Source: Marivita sp051251565
GTDB lineage: Bacteria > Pseudomonadota > Alphaproteobacteria > Rhodobacterales > Rhodobacteraceae
Length of the DNA stretch: 64,000 nt
Reading direction: 5' to 3'
NCBI RefSeq assembly: GCF_051251565.1
Contig: NZ_JBPOFB010000008.1
Span: 62,001 to 126,000 of the forward strand
The number at the start of each line of letters is the position of its first letter. The first letter of the stretch is position 1. The notes beneath the pieces were generated by a model. It was given only the letters and a program-made list of their open reading frames with translations. It searched no databases and was not told the origin of the DNA. Positions 41,472 to 49,182 of this stretch are shown in pieces. Made by a program: the position numbers and the translations under genes.

Positions 41472-42425
41472 ATGATGCAGGACGGACAAGAGCCATATAC
41501 GATTTCTCTGACAGACCTCCGCCCGGCGGAGTGGCTTCAGAAGATGAACGACCTTGGCGATGTGTCCGGGTTCTTTGAGCCATTGGGCAAACACCACAAC
41601 GCCGTCTTTGTCGAAAAAGGCGACACCCTGTTGGTGAGCTTTGAATCCCTGCCTGCCATCCAAGCCCTGTCCGACGATGCGCGCCCCGTGGGGTTTGATC
41701 TGGCCCGCGACAATGATTGGTCCTGCCTGACCGTGATCAGCAACCGTGACACTTGGTTCCGCGACGGCGAGGTATACGGCTTTTTCGATCAAATGACCGA
41801 TGACGGGTTCTTTGAAGACTTTGAACAGGTGATCTTTTTCGGCGCTGGCCCCTGCGGCTACGCGGCCTGTGCCTATTCCGTCGCCTCTCCCGGTGCGACG
41901 GTGATTGCGCTTGAACCCCAAGCGACGCTGGACCCACGCGTGACCGAATGGGATGATCGGTTCACCCACATGCGCAAGACAGATTTTACCGACCGCTATG
42001 GCTTTGCCCCCGATATGCTGGAAGCGGCCAAAGCGGCCTTTATCGTCTACGACCCACAAGATCAGCTTGGCGCGATGCACGCCGCCCTGTTCGAGCGCGC
42101 GGGCAACAAACGCCTCCGCGCCCGGCTTCTGGGCGGTGGCATGCAGGCCCATATGAATCATATGGGTATTCTGGAACCTCTCGTCACCGGCGCCGCAAAA
42201 GGCCAATTGGACGACGCGCTGTTTGCCCGGCTCTATCGCAAGCGCCGCGATTACGTGACCTACTGCAAGAAACTCTTCGCCACTGTCGAGGCGCATGAAC
42301 GCCCTTTGATGGCCGCTGCCGTTTGTTCACACATCGTGGAAACCTTTGGCGGGCCGCGCTACCGGCGCAAGCTCAAGGCGATGCAGCAATCCACCGATCC
42401 CGAGGCGGGCACGAGCGAAGACTGA
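41472..42425 (+). CDS. Conserved protein of unknown function
   Basis: A 317-residue soluble protein. I do not recognise its family with certainty. A short hydrophobic strand-turn, FEQVIFFGAGPCGYAACAYSVASPGATVIALEP, resembles a nucleophile-elbow or nucleotide-binding strand, and the C-terminal third is basic and helical (LYRKRRDYVTYCKKLF). Similar proteins occur next to glycosyltransferases in marine alphaproteobacteria, so a role in surface polysaccharide or sulfate metabolism is conceivable but unproved. The start at 41472 (MMQDGQEPYTISL) has GAGGA eight bases upstream. Confidence 0.65.
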   Translation: MMQDGQEPYTISLTDLRPAEWLQKMNDLGDVSGFFEPLGKHHNAVFVEKGDTLLVSFESLPAIQALSDDARPVGFDLARDNDWSCLTVISNRDTWFRDGEVYGFFDQMTDDGFFEDFEQVIFFGAGPCGYAACAYSVASPGATVIALEPQATLDPRVTEWDDRFTHMRKTDFTDRYGFAPDMLEAAKAAFIVYDPQDQLGAMHAALFERAGNKRLRARLLGGGMQAHMNHMGILEPLVTGAAKGQLDDALFARLYRKRRDYVTYCKKLFATVEAHERPLMAAAVCSHIVETFGGPRYRRKLKAMQQSTDPEAGTSED

Positions 42426-42520
42426 CCCCAGCACCCGGTGCAAACGGTGCGATGCCAAGGCATCACACCGTCTGCCGCGTCTGACACTCTGTCAAATCAC
42501 CGTCCTTGCGCCACGCCGGA

Positions 42521-43576
42521 TCACGACCCGATGAACCGCTCCGCCATAGCGATCCACAGCGGGATCGACAAGATCGCCACCGGTGTCCCAAGCCCTGTGG
42601 AAGTTCCCACATAGGACGATGGATTGGCCTCGGGCAGCGCCGCCCGCAAAGTTGGTGGGCCCGAGATGTCTGAGCTTGACGACGCCATCACCGCGAGCAG
42701 CACAACACCACCAGCCGAAAACCCGGTCAGGTGATGCGCCAAAAGGCCAAACCCGAACCCGATCAGACCGTGAATGATCGGCGCAGTGAGGCCGTAGACC
42801 ACATAGACATGGGCAACCTTGCGCATGTCAGACAGCCGCGACCATGCCTCCATGCCCATCACCAGCATCAGCAGCGACAAAAGCCCCCGGAACAGCGGTT
42901 CATAAAAGCTTTCGTAAACCGCATCCGGCCGCGCCAAGAGCCCCAGACCCAGCCCCAACAACAGCGCCGAAATCGCCGGGCTTTTGAGGGTGTCGACAAG
43001 AATATCGCGCACCAAATCCCCGTTCAGTCCCCCACCCGATCCAGACATTGTGACGGTCGCCGTACCATCTGCGCCACCGCTGGCCACCATCTTGCGTTCC
43101 GCGCTCATCCGGGCCAGCACAATCGCCGTCAAAAGCGCCGCAACATCCATGAACGGATAAAGCGCGCCGATAAAACCCTCATAGGCGATGCCCTCAGCGT
43201 CGAGCATGGCCATCCCGGCAGCCAAGGTCGAGGCCGAGACCGCACCGAACAAACCGGCGGTTGCCATGCCGTCCATTTCAGTCACTCCGCGCTGCCGCAG
43301 CAGAACGAACCGCCCAAGAAGCACAATCACGATACCCGCAGCCACAGCCCCAAGCGCGGGCACCGCAAGCGAGATCAGATCCGCCTCTCGCACCGCCATC
43401 CCCGCGCTCAGCCCAACCTTCATGAGCAACAGCAGAACGATCAGCTTGTAGACAGGCTCCGGCACCTCAAGGCGGCTTCCTAGCGCGGCCAACACCATAC
43501 CACCGATCAGAAAGGCAAGTGTCGGTTTTTGAAGTTGCGCCACGATGGTCATCGCGATGTCAGTGATAAATTCCAT
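42521..43576 (-). CDS. SbtA-like sodium-dependent bicarbonate transporter
   Basis: A 351-residue membrane protein with about ten hydrophobic segments. It follows the SbtA pattern: a first half ending with GLFGAVSASTLAAGMAM, a polar linker of about 40 residues (MSAERKMVASGGADGTATVTM), and a second half with SDISGPPTLRAALPEANPSSYVGTSTGLGTPVAI, which holds the repeated-half substrate site. In phototrophs, SbtA imports bicarbonate with Na+; here it could support anaplerotic CO2 fixation, which is inference. The start at 43576 is preferred over a frame 15 codons longer. An ATGTGAA-N5-TTCAC box lies 93 bases upstream. Confidence 0.85.
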   Translation of the reverse strand: MEFITDIAMTIVAQLQKPTLAFLIGGMVLAALGSRLEVPEPVYKLIVLLLLMKVGLSAGMAVREADLISLAVPALGAVAAGIVIVLLGRFVLLRQRGVTEMDGMATAGLFGAVSASTLAAGMAMLDAEGIAYEGFIGALYPFMDVAALLTAIVLARMSAERKMVASGGADGTATVTMSGSGGGLNGDLVRDILVDTLKSPAISALLLGLGLGLLARPDAVYESFYEPLFRGLLSLLMLVMGMEAWSRLSDMRKVAHVYVVYGLTAPIIHGLIGFGFGLLAHHLTGFSAGGVVLLAVMASSSSDISGPPTLRAALPEANPSSYVGTSTGLGTPVAILSIPLWIAMAERFIGS

Positions 43577-43668
43577 GGTCGAGAGGCTCCGGTGCAAGTG
43601 TGTAGCGACCGTTTGCGTCATTCCAAAATAGAAGAAAAATATATTGTTTAGAAATTATCGTTCTATTT

Positions 43669-43687
43669 ATGTGAACGATTTTCACGC
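43669..43687. promoter_or_regulatory. Operator-like inverted repeat between sbtA-like gene and pyrC
   Basis: ATGTGAACGATTTTCACGC has arms GTGAA and TTCAC with the same spacing as the box at 15092-15110, and 15 of 19 positions agree or are conservative. It lies in a 289-bp AT-rich gap between divergent genes. Confidence 0.5.
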
Positions 43688-43865
43688 ACACCCACTTGAG
43701 GTATCTCTTTGGCATCACGCTGTATCCAAACGATACTTTTTCACCTTTGGATCGCCACAACAAGCGGGTATCTGCTTGACCCAGTTCCCAGCCTCAATCC
43801 GTTTGGCCAAAAATCCAAACGTTGCGATCTAGCATCAAAGCCCGGCGCGTGCTACGCGCCATGGC

Positions 43866-44906
43866 ATGACAAACACGATCACCCTTCGCACACCCGACGA
43901 CTGGCATTTGCATCTGCGCGATGGCGAGATGCTCCGCGCCGTGGCCCCTGAAACTGCGCGCCATTTTGCCCGCGCGATCATCATGCCCAACCTTGTGCCT
44001 CCGGTGGTCACAGGCACGGATGCCGCAGCCTACAGGGATCGTATCTTGGCCGCCCTGCCAGAAGGATCGTCCTTCACCCCGTTGATGACGCTGTACCTGA
44101 CCGAAGACACTGACCCCGAGGATCTGGCCAGCGCGCATGCCGATGGGCTGATCACGGCGGTCAAGCTGTACCCCGCAGGGGCGACGACGAATTCCGCCAG
44201 CGGCGTGCGCAATTTCGACAAGGTGCGCCCGGTTCTGGAAAAGATGGCAGACATCGGCTGCCCGCTCTGTGTGCATGGCGAAGTCACCGAAAGCGACGTC
44301 GATATTTTCGACCGCGAGGCCGTGTTCATCGAGAAGATCCTTGATCCAATCCGCCGCGCGACCCCCGGCTTGCGAGTGGTGATGGAACATATCACCACGA
44401 TGCAGGGCGTCGAATACGCGTCCGAAGGCGGCCCCGATCTGGGGGCAACGATCACCACGCATCACCTTGTGATCAACCGCAACCATATCCTCGCAGGTGG
44501 GATCAAGCCGCATTACTACTGCCTGCCCGTCGCAAAGCGCGAGGAACACCGCCTTGCCCTGCGCCGCGCCGCCACCAGCGGCGATCCCACGTTCTTTCTG
44601 GGTACTGACAGTGCACCGCATACGGACGCCAACAAGTTCATGCCCTGTGGCTGCGCGGGATGCTTTACCGCAACCAACACGCTGTCGATCCTTGCCGAAG
44701 TGTTCGAACAAGAAGGCGCGCTGCACCGGCTTGAGGCATTCACCAGCCTAAGAGGTCCGAAATTCTACCGCCTGCCCGCGAATGACAGCACGATCACCCT
44801 CACCAAAGGCGATCCCATCACGTATCCCGGCCAGATCGACACCGGCGATGGCCCGGTCACCGTGTTTGACCCAATGATGCCCCTGCACTGGCGCGTCGCG
44901 GACTAA
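43866..44906 (+). CDS. pyrC: Dihydroorotase
   Basis: A 346-residue homodimeric type II dihydroorotase of the E. coli PyrC class, which cyclises carbamoyl-aspartate to dihydroorotate. Zinc-binding histidines are in LRTPDDWHLHLRDGEM, the carboxylated lysine in ITAVKLYPAGATTNS, further ligands in CVHGEV and VMEHITT, and the catalytic Asp in FLGTDSAPHTDANK. The start is the ATG at 43866. In related genomes pyrC and pyrE stand together; here the LH2 operon lies between them. Confidence 0.95.
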   Translation: MTNTITLRTPDDWHLHLRDGEMLRAVAPETARHFARAIIMPNLVPPVVTGTDAAAYRDRILAALPEGSSFTPLMTLYLTEDTDPEDLASAHADGLITAVKLYPAGATTNSASGVRNFDKVRPVLEKMADIGCPLCVHGEVTESDVDIFDREAVFIEKILDPIRRATPGLRVVMEHITTMQGVEYASEGGPDLGATITTHHLVINRNHILAGGIKPHYYCLPVAKREEHRLALRRAATSGDPTFFLGTDSAPHTDANKFMPCGCAGCFTATNTLSILAEVFEQEGALHRLEAFTSLRGPKFYRLPANDSTITLTKGDPITYPGQIDTGDGPVTVFDPMMPLHWRVAD

Positions 44907-45136
44907 GCCACCCCATTCTGGACGACCCAAACAACACAGCCATCGACTGTGAACGCAGACGCACGCGCCTGCCCCTTAGTCCCGACTGAGAATCAGTCAT
45001 ATCCGCCTAAAATCCTTGCAACAGCCCACGGCCTGCACGGAATTTTGGCAAAACACCCATATATGTAGCCCCGTTCAAGAACCTGAAATCCATTGCGTAT
45101 TTCCAAATCCACATCCAGATTTTGACAGGTCGAGTG

Positions 45137-45154
45137 TGTAAACTTAAATTTACA
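45137..45154. promoter_or_regulatory. PpsR/CrtJ-type box 1
   Basis: TGTAAACTTAAATTTACA fits the consensus TGT-N12-ACA exactly and is a nearly perfect palindrome (two mismatches at positions 7 and 12). PpsR represses photosynthesis genes under high oxygen and light in purple bacteria. Confidence 0.85.
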
Positions 45155-45162
45155 ATTGCTTG

Positions 45163-45180
45163 TGTAAGATTTTTATTACA
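45163..45180. promoter_or_regulatory. PpsR/CrtJ-type box 2
   Basis: TGTAAGATTTTTATTACA again fits TGT-N12-ACA exactly. It lies eight bases after box 1, the spacing at which PpsR/CrtJ dimers bind cooperatively to neighbouring sites. Confidence 0.82.
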
Positions 45181-45312
45181 GACTTATCGAAAGATACCTG
45201 ACGGTGTTTCAGATCGGCTTTCTATGGGGTGCAGGCCGATTGCTCCGGGTGCAAAGCCCGTTGCCCGCGCGCTCCGAACCCAACTTGAACCAACACGAAG
45301 GAGGAGTTCAAA

Positions 45313-45471
45313 ATGTCAGCAGATGATGAAGATAGGGTCTGGCCGACCGGTTTGACCTTGAAGGAAGCTGAGGAAGTTCACAGCTACCTGATCGACGGAA
45401 CACGCGTTTTCGGAGCGATTGCCCTGCTCGCGCATTTTCTCGTCGCCGTATCCACTCCGTGGCTCGGGTAA
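45313..45471 (+). CDS. pucB: LH2 light-harvesting antenna beta polypeptide
   Basis: A 52-residue membrane protein, too short for most gene finders: it runs MSADDEDRVWPTGLTLKEAE then EVHSYLIDGTRVFGAIALLA and ends HFLVAVSTPWLG. The single membrane helix carries His41, the bacteriochlorophyll B850-type ligand. Glu21/His23 and Arg31 sit where the B800-site residues of LH2 beta chains lie. The C-terminal TPWLG is typical. A GGAGGAG ribosome site lies seven bases upstream. It is the first gene of the puc operon and is followed by pucA 12 bases later. Confidence 0.95.
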   Translation: MSADDEDRVWPTGLTLKEAEEVHSYLIDGTRVFGAIALLAHFLVAVSTPWLG

Positions 45472-45483
45472 GGGAGAGACAGA

Positions 45484-45804
45484 ATGAACAATGCAAAAAT
45501 GTGGCTTGTCGTCCCCCCTGCGGTCGGTGTTCCCTTGTTCCTCGGCGCGGTCGCGGTCGGGTCTTTTGCCGTCCATGTTGCCGTGCTCAGTAACACATCA
45601 TGGGTGTCTGATTTCCTGTCCGGTCAAGAACTGGGATCGGGCGACATGGCGGCGGCAACAATGATCGCCCCCGACGCAAACACCGCCAAGGCCAGCTATG
45701 TGGTGCCACAAGCGGATGGCAGTTTCGAAGTGACGATCATCCTGCCCGATGGCACAGCCACAAAAGCGCTGATCCAGCCGCCTTCGGTACAACCCGAGTT
45801 GTAA
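45484..45804 (+). CDS. pucA: LH2 light-harvesting antenna alpha polypeptide with C-terminal extension
   Basis: A 106-residue protein. Residues 1-47 (MNNAKMWLVVPPAVGVPLFL, then GAVAVGSFAVHVAVLSNTSW, then VSDFLSG) align without gaps to LH2 alpha chains: Met1, Trp7, the bacteriochlorophyll ligand His31 and Trp40 all fall in register. Positions 44-45, Tyr-Trp in B800-850 complexes, are Phe-Leu here, as in blue-shifted B800-820 complexes. Residues 48-106 form an extra polar domain (about 56 residues beyond normal length) that would lie in the periplasm. The ribosome site AGGGAGAG lies just upstream. Confidence 0.93.
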   Translation: MNNAKMWLVVPPAVGVPLFLGAVAVGSFAVHVAVLSNTSWVSDFLSGQELGSGDMAAATMIAPDANTAKASYVVPQADGSFEVTIILPDGTATKALIQPPSVQPEL

Positions 45805-45820
45805 CCGCATCCCGCCATGT

Positions 45821-45847
45821 GGACCCGGGCGCAGAACGTCCGGGCCC
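45821..45847 (+). other. Intercistronic hairpin between pucA and pucC
   Basis: GGACCCGG and CCGGGCCC pair with one mismatch around an eleven-base loop, 16 bases after the pucA stop. In purple bacteria such hairpins between antenna genes and downstream genes protect the abundant antenna message or limit read-through; here that would let pucBA exceed pucC. This function is inferred. Confidence 0.6.
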
Positions 45848-45916
45848 GCATCCCCCCGGATTTCAGCCGTTCGCCCCTCCATCTTTGGCGCACGGGGTGT
45901 GGAAAGGTGCTCGGGA

Positions 45917-47359
45917 ATGTTCGACTACCGTCGCGTTGTTCTGACCAAGCTGGCAACCATCGGCCCGCGCTACCTGCCATTTGCAGACGTGGCGTCGGAC
46001 ACAGTGCCGCTGTCGCGCCTGCTGCGTCTTTCCCTGTTTCAGGTGACCGTTGGCATGGCGCTTGTTCTGATGGTCGGAACTCTGAACCGCGTGATGATCG
46101 TCGAACTGTCCGTCCCCGCGAGCCTTGTGGGCACCATGCTGGCCTTGCCCATCATCTTTGCCCCGTTTCGCGCGCTGATCGGTTTTAAATCTGACGTCCA
46201 CAAATCCGCACTGGGTCTGCGGCGCCTGCCCTATATCTGGAAAGGCACGCTCTACCAGTTCGGAGGCTTTGCCATTATGCCCTTCGCCCTGCTGGTTCTG
46301 TCCGGCTATGGCGAGGCTTTCGATGCCCCGCGCTGGATCGGCTACAGTTCCGCCGGACTGTCCTTCCTGCTGGTCGGCGCGGGCGTGCACATGGTGCAGA
46401 CCGTTGGCCTTGCTCTGGCGACCGACCTTGTCGATGAGCCCGACCAACCCAAGGTCGTGGGCCTGATGTATGTGATGCTTTTGGTCGGAATGGTCGTCAG
46501 CGCGCTGATCTACGGGGCGCTGCTCGACAGCTACACACCCGGTCGGCTGATACAGGTGATCCAAGGCACAGCGGTTGTGACCGTGGCCCTGAATTTCCTT
46601 GCGATGTGGAAACAAGAAGCCCGCAACCGCTCGCGGGCAAAGGCCATGGAAACTGCCCCCGACATTGCGTTCCGCGATGCATGGGCAGAGCTGATGCAGA
46701 CCGCAGGCATGCCCCGGCTGCTTGTGATCATTGCCCTTGGCACCTTTGGCTTTGGCATGGCAGACGTGTTGCTGGAACCCTATGGCGGCGAGGCGCTTGG
46801 CCTTTCTGTAGCCAGCACCACCAAGCTGACGGCGCTTCTGGCTGGTGGCACCCTTGCGGGCTTTGCCATCGCCTCGCGGGTTCTGGGTGCCGGGGGCCAG
46901 ACTTCGGTCACATCGTTGGGCGGTGCCCTGATCGGCATTCCCGGTTTTGCCGCAATCATCTTTTCGGCCTATGGCGGCGGCACACCCGCCTTCTTGGTGG
47001 GCACGCTGATGATTGGCCTTGGCGCTGGCCTGTTTGGCCATTCCACCCTGACCGCCACAATGCGTGCCGCCCCCAAGGACAAGGTCGGACTGGCGCTTGG
47101 CGCATGGGGCAGCGTTCAGGCCACGGCGGCCGGGATCGGCATGGCGCTGGCCGGATGGGCGCGCGACCTGATTGGCGCACTTCCCAGCGGGGCAAACGGA
47201 ATTTCCGTGGAAACCCCCTATAATGTGGTATTCTCGTTCGAGATGGCGTTGCTTGTGCTGGCCGTCCTTTTGATTGTCCCACGCGCGGGCCGGGGTGACC
47301 TGTCACGCGCAGCGCCCGCTTCGGCATCCTCGCAATCCAACACGGTGGAGGCACCATGA
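45917..47359 (+). CDS. pucC: LH2 assembly protein PucC (BCH2/PucC MFS-like family)
   Basis: A 480-residue membrane protein with twelve hydrophobic segments, needed in purple bacteria for LH2 assembly and possibly bacteriochlorophyll delivery. It opens MFDYRRVVLTKLATIGPRYL and shows PucC signatures: LFQVTVGMALVLMVGTLNRVMIVEL, PFRALIGFKSDVHKSALGLRRLPYIWKGTLYQFGG, FGFGMADVLLEPYGGEALGLSV and GLGAGLFGHSTLTATMRAAP. The start at 45917 matches this N-terminus; a GTG six codons upstream is possible. Its stop codon overlaps the ATG of the next gene, so that gene is coupled to LH2 assembly. Confidence 0.95.
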   Translation: MFDYRRVVLTKLATIGPRYLPFADVASDTVPLSRLLRLSLFQVTVGMALVLMVGTLNRVMIVELSVPASLVGTMLALPIIFAPFRALIGFKSDVHKSALGLRRLPYIWKGTLYQFGGFAIMPFALLVLSGYGEAFDAPRWIGYSSAGLSFLLVGAGVHMVQTVGLALATDLVDEPDQPKVVGLMYVMLLVGMVVSALIYGALLDSYTPGRLIQVIQGTAVVTVALNFLAMWKQEARNRSRAKAMETAPDIAFRDAWAELMQTAGMPRLLVIIALGTFGFGMADVLLEPYGGEALGLSVASTTKLTALLAGGTLAGFAIASRVLGAGGQTSVTSLGGALIGIPGFAAIIFSAYGGGTPAFLVGTLMIGLGAGLFGHSTLTATMRAAPKDKVGLALGAWGSVQATAAGIGMALAGWARDLIGALPSGANGISVETPYNVVFSFEMALLVLAVLLIVPRAGRGDLSRAAPASASSQSNTVEAP

Positions 47360-48393
47360 CGACGATTACCACCCGATACTTCGAAACCGCCAAACAGGCG
47401 CACGCGGCAAAACGCGACTTGATGTATACACACAAGGTGTCGCCGTCGATCATCCGCATCTTTGAAACCGCCAAAGGCCTGGCAGACACGCTGCAAAAGG
47501 CTGATGTCCTGCCGGGCACCGCAGCGGCCTATGCCGCGCGGATGGGCTCTGGTGGTGCGGTGCTTATGGTGCGCGGCACTTACAAGCCTCTGGGCGTGAC
47601 CAAGATCACACGACAGGTGGCCCACGCCAATGGCGCGGTCGATCTGGGCGACCTTAACCAAGACGTGTTTGTCAAAGACGAACGCGCCCGCCGACTGAGC
47701 GTTCTGACCGATCATCCGCATATGCTCATGCGCCAGAAAGACCCATCGGACAGCACGCATCACATGGCTGACTGGCCAATCCCGCTGATCAGCCGCCGCA
47801 AGCCCTATGATGACATGGCAATCCCACGTCATGGACGCATGGCCAATTGGCCGATCCCGCTTATCAGTCGGCGCACGCCCTTCACCGGTTCGATCTTTCC
47901 ACGCCACGCGCGCATGGCGTCTTTCCCCATTGGTCTGATCAGCCGCCGCAAACCCTATGACGGCTTTGCCTTTGCACGGCATGCACGGATGGCCAACTGG
48001 CCAATCCCCCTGATCAGTCGGCGCAAACCGTGGGACGGGTTCGCCTTCCCACGTCATATGCGCATGGCCAATTGGCCGTTTCCACACCTGATCACGGGCA
48101 AGACCGGGACCAACGCGCTGATCCCCGGCGGGCCGCGCATGGCGAATTTCCCGATTGGGTTGCTCAGCCGTCGCAAACCCTATGACGCGTCGATCTTTCC
48201 CAAACATGCCCGTATGGCCAGCTTTCCCATAGGGCTGATCAGCCGCCGCACACCCTCCACCGCATCGCTCATTCCGCGCCATGCAAGAATGGCCAACATG
48301 ATCCTGCCACTGGTGATCCGCCGCGCAGAGGATGGTGGCGACGGATGGTCGTTTTCCAAGATGCTGGGCCTTCCCACGATCAAAAGGCGTTAG
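47356..48393 (+). CDS. Unknown tandem-repeat protein coupled to pucC
   Basis: A 345-residue soluble, basic protein of no family I can name. Residues 1-136 form one domain (TTRYFETAKQAHAAKRDL; VLPGTAAAYAARMGSGGAVLMVRG) whose layout loosely recalls general-stress 17M-like domains. Residues 137-311 are seven head-to-tail repeats of exactly 25 residues, each starting MA(N/D/S)(W/F)PI(P/G)LISRR, then a proline and aromatic/Asp, and ending in P(R/K)HAR; an eighth degenerate unit and GWSFSKMLGLPTIKRR close the chain. There is no membrane segment or signal peptide. The ATG overlaps the pucC stop (ATGA), so a role in LH2 assembly or membrane attachment is inferred. Confidence 0.85.
   Translation: MTTITTRYFETAKQAHAAKRDLMYTHKVSPSIIRIFETAKGLADTLQKADVLPGTAAAYAARMGSGGAVLMVRGTYKPLGVTKITRQVAHANGAVDLGDLNQDVFVKDERARRLSVLTDHPHMLMRQKDPSDSTHHMADWPIPLISRRKPYDDMAIPRHGRMANWPIPLISRRTPFTGSIFPRHARMASFPIGLISRRKPYDGFAFARHARMANWPIPLISRRKPWDGFAFPRHMRMANWPFPHLITGKTGTNALIPGGPRMANFPIGLLSRRKPYDASIFPKHARMASFPIGLISRRTPSTASLIPRHARMANMILPLVIRRAEDGGDGWSFSKMLGLPTIKRR
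47764..48288 (+). repeat. Seven in-frame 75-bp tandem repeats in the pucC-coupled gene
   Basis: Seven units of 75 bp encode residues 137-311 without any change of register. Unit 5 is the most divergent (loses SRR and HAR), while units 3, 4 and 6 are closest to each other. DNA identity between units is moderate, so selection appears to act on protein rather than recent duplication alone. Confidence 0.88.
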
Positions 48394-48422
48394 GCGCGAC
48401 ACAGGCTCCGCCAATGCTTTGA

Positions 48423-48450
48423 CGGGCTGGCAGACACCCTGCCCGCCCTT
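48423..48450 (+). terminator. Possible terminator of the LH2 operon
   Basis: CGGGC and GCCCG pair around a stem that also has GCA/TGC inside, followed by CCCTTTTCC, 30 bases after the repeat-protein stop. The stem is short, so this is a modest prediction. Confidence 0.45.
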
Positions 48451-48507
48451 TTCCTCTGCGAAAAAACCCGCTAGAGCGGCGCAAACCGCTCGCAGAGGAG
48501 CCGCGCC

Positions 48508-49182
48508 ATGATCCCCACCTCGTATCCGACATCCGAAGAGATCGCCCGCCTCACGGCGCGGATGCTGCTGGAAATCGGCGCGGTGAACTTTCGGCCCGAA
48601 GACCCGTTCATCCTCGCGTCCGGCCTGCCTTCTGCCACCTATATCGACTGTCGCAAGCTGATCTCGTTCCCGCGCATCCGGTCCACCCTGATGGACTTTT
48701 TGACGATCACGGTGATGCGCAACGCCGGGTTCGAGGCGTTCGACAACATAGCCGGCGGTGAAACCGCGGGCATCCCCTTTGCCGCGCTGGTGGCCGAACG
48801 CATGGCGCTGCCCATGACCTATGTGCGCAAAAAGCCCAAAGGCTATGGCCGCAATGCCCGCATTGAAGGCGCCATGACCGAAGGCCAGCGCGTTCTCTTG
48901 GTCGAAGACCTGACAACCGATGGCGGATCAAAGCTTAGCTTTGTGGACGCGATCCGTGAAACCGGGGCCACCTGCGGTCACACGGCGGTGATCTTTTACT
49001 ACGACATCTTCCCCGAAACGACCAAGACACTGGGCGATCACGGCGTGCAGTTGCACCACCTGTGCACGTGGTGGGATGTTCTGGCCGAAGCCCGCGCACA
49101 AGGCGCGTTTGACGACGCGATCCTGACCGCGGTCGAGGCGTTTCTCAAAGCACCGCGCGCGTGGCAGGACGCCCGAAAGTAG
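48508..49182 (+). CDS. pyrE: Orotate phosphoribosyltransferase
   Basis: A 224-residue enzyme that joins orotate to PRPP to make orotidine monophosphate. The PRPP-binding motif is RVLLVEDLTTDGGSKLSF, and other family stretches are FILASGLPSATYIDCRKL and MTYVRKKPKGYGRNARIEG. The ATG at 48508 has AGAGGAG upstream. Its 3' end overlaps the convergent vWA gene by 38 bases. Its partner pyrC lies 3.6 kb upstream on the other side of the LH2 operon. Confidence 0.95.
   Translation: MIPTSYPTSEEIARLTARMLLEIGAVNFRPEDPFILASGLPSATYIDCRKLISFPRIRSTLMDFLTITVMRNAGFEAFDNIAGGETAGIPFAALVAERMALPMTYVRKKPKGYGRNARIEGAMTEGQRVLLVEDLTTDGGSKLSFVDAIRETGATCGHTAVIFYYDIFPETTKTLGDHGVQLHHLCTWWDVLAEARAQGAFDDAILTAVEAFLKAPRAWQDARK

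Larger units (their letters stand above)
44907..45312 (+). other. 405-bp regulatory region of the LH2 operon
   Basis: No gene is visible. After a small GACTGA/TCAGTC hairpin (44984-44998) near the pyrC end, the stretch 45100-45185 is AT-rich and holds two PpsR-type boxes. Downstream, 45207-45312 would be the puc leader, with an ATCGGC/GCCGAT pairing near 45211-45239 and the strong ribosome site GGAGGAG before pucB. A candidate promoter pairs TTTACA (45149-45154) with TTATTA (45173-45178), overlapping both boxes, so repressor binding would block polymerase. Confidence 0.6.

Noticed and set aside
47764..48288. CRISPR array suggested by regular 75-bp repeats
   Set aside because: The repeats are in frame, continuous without spacers, and encode a phased 25-residue protein repeat.
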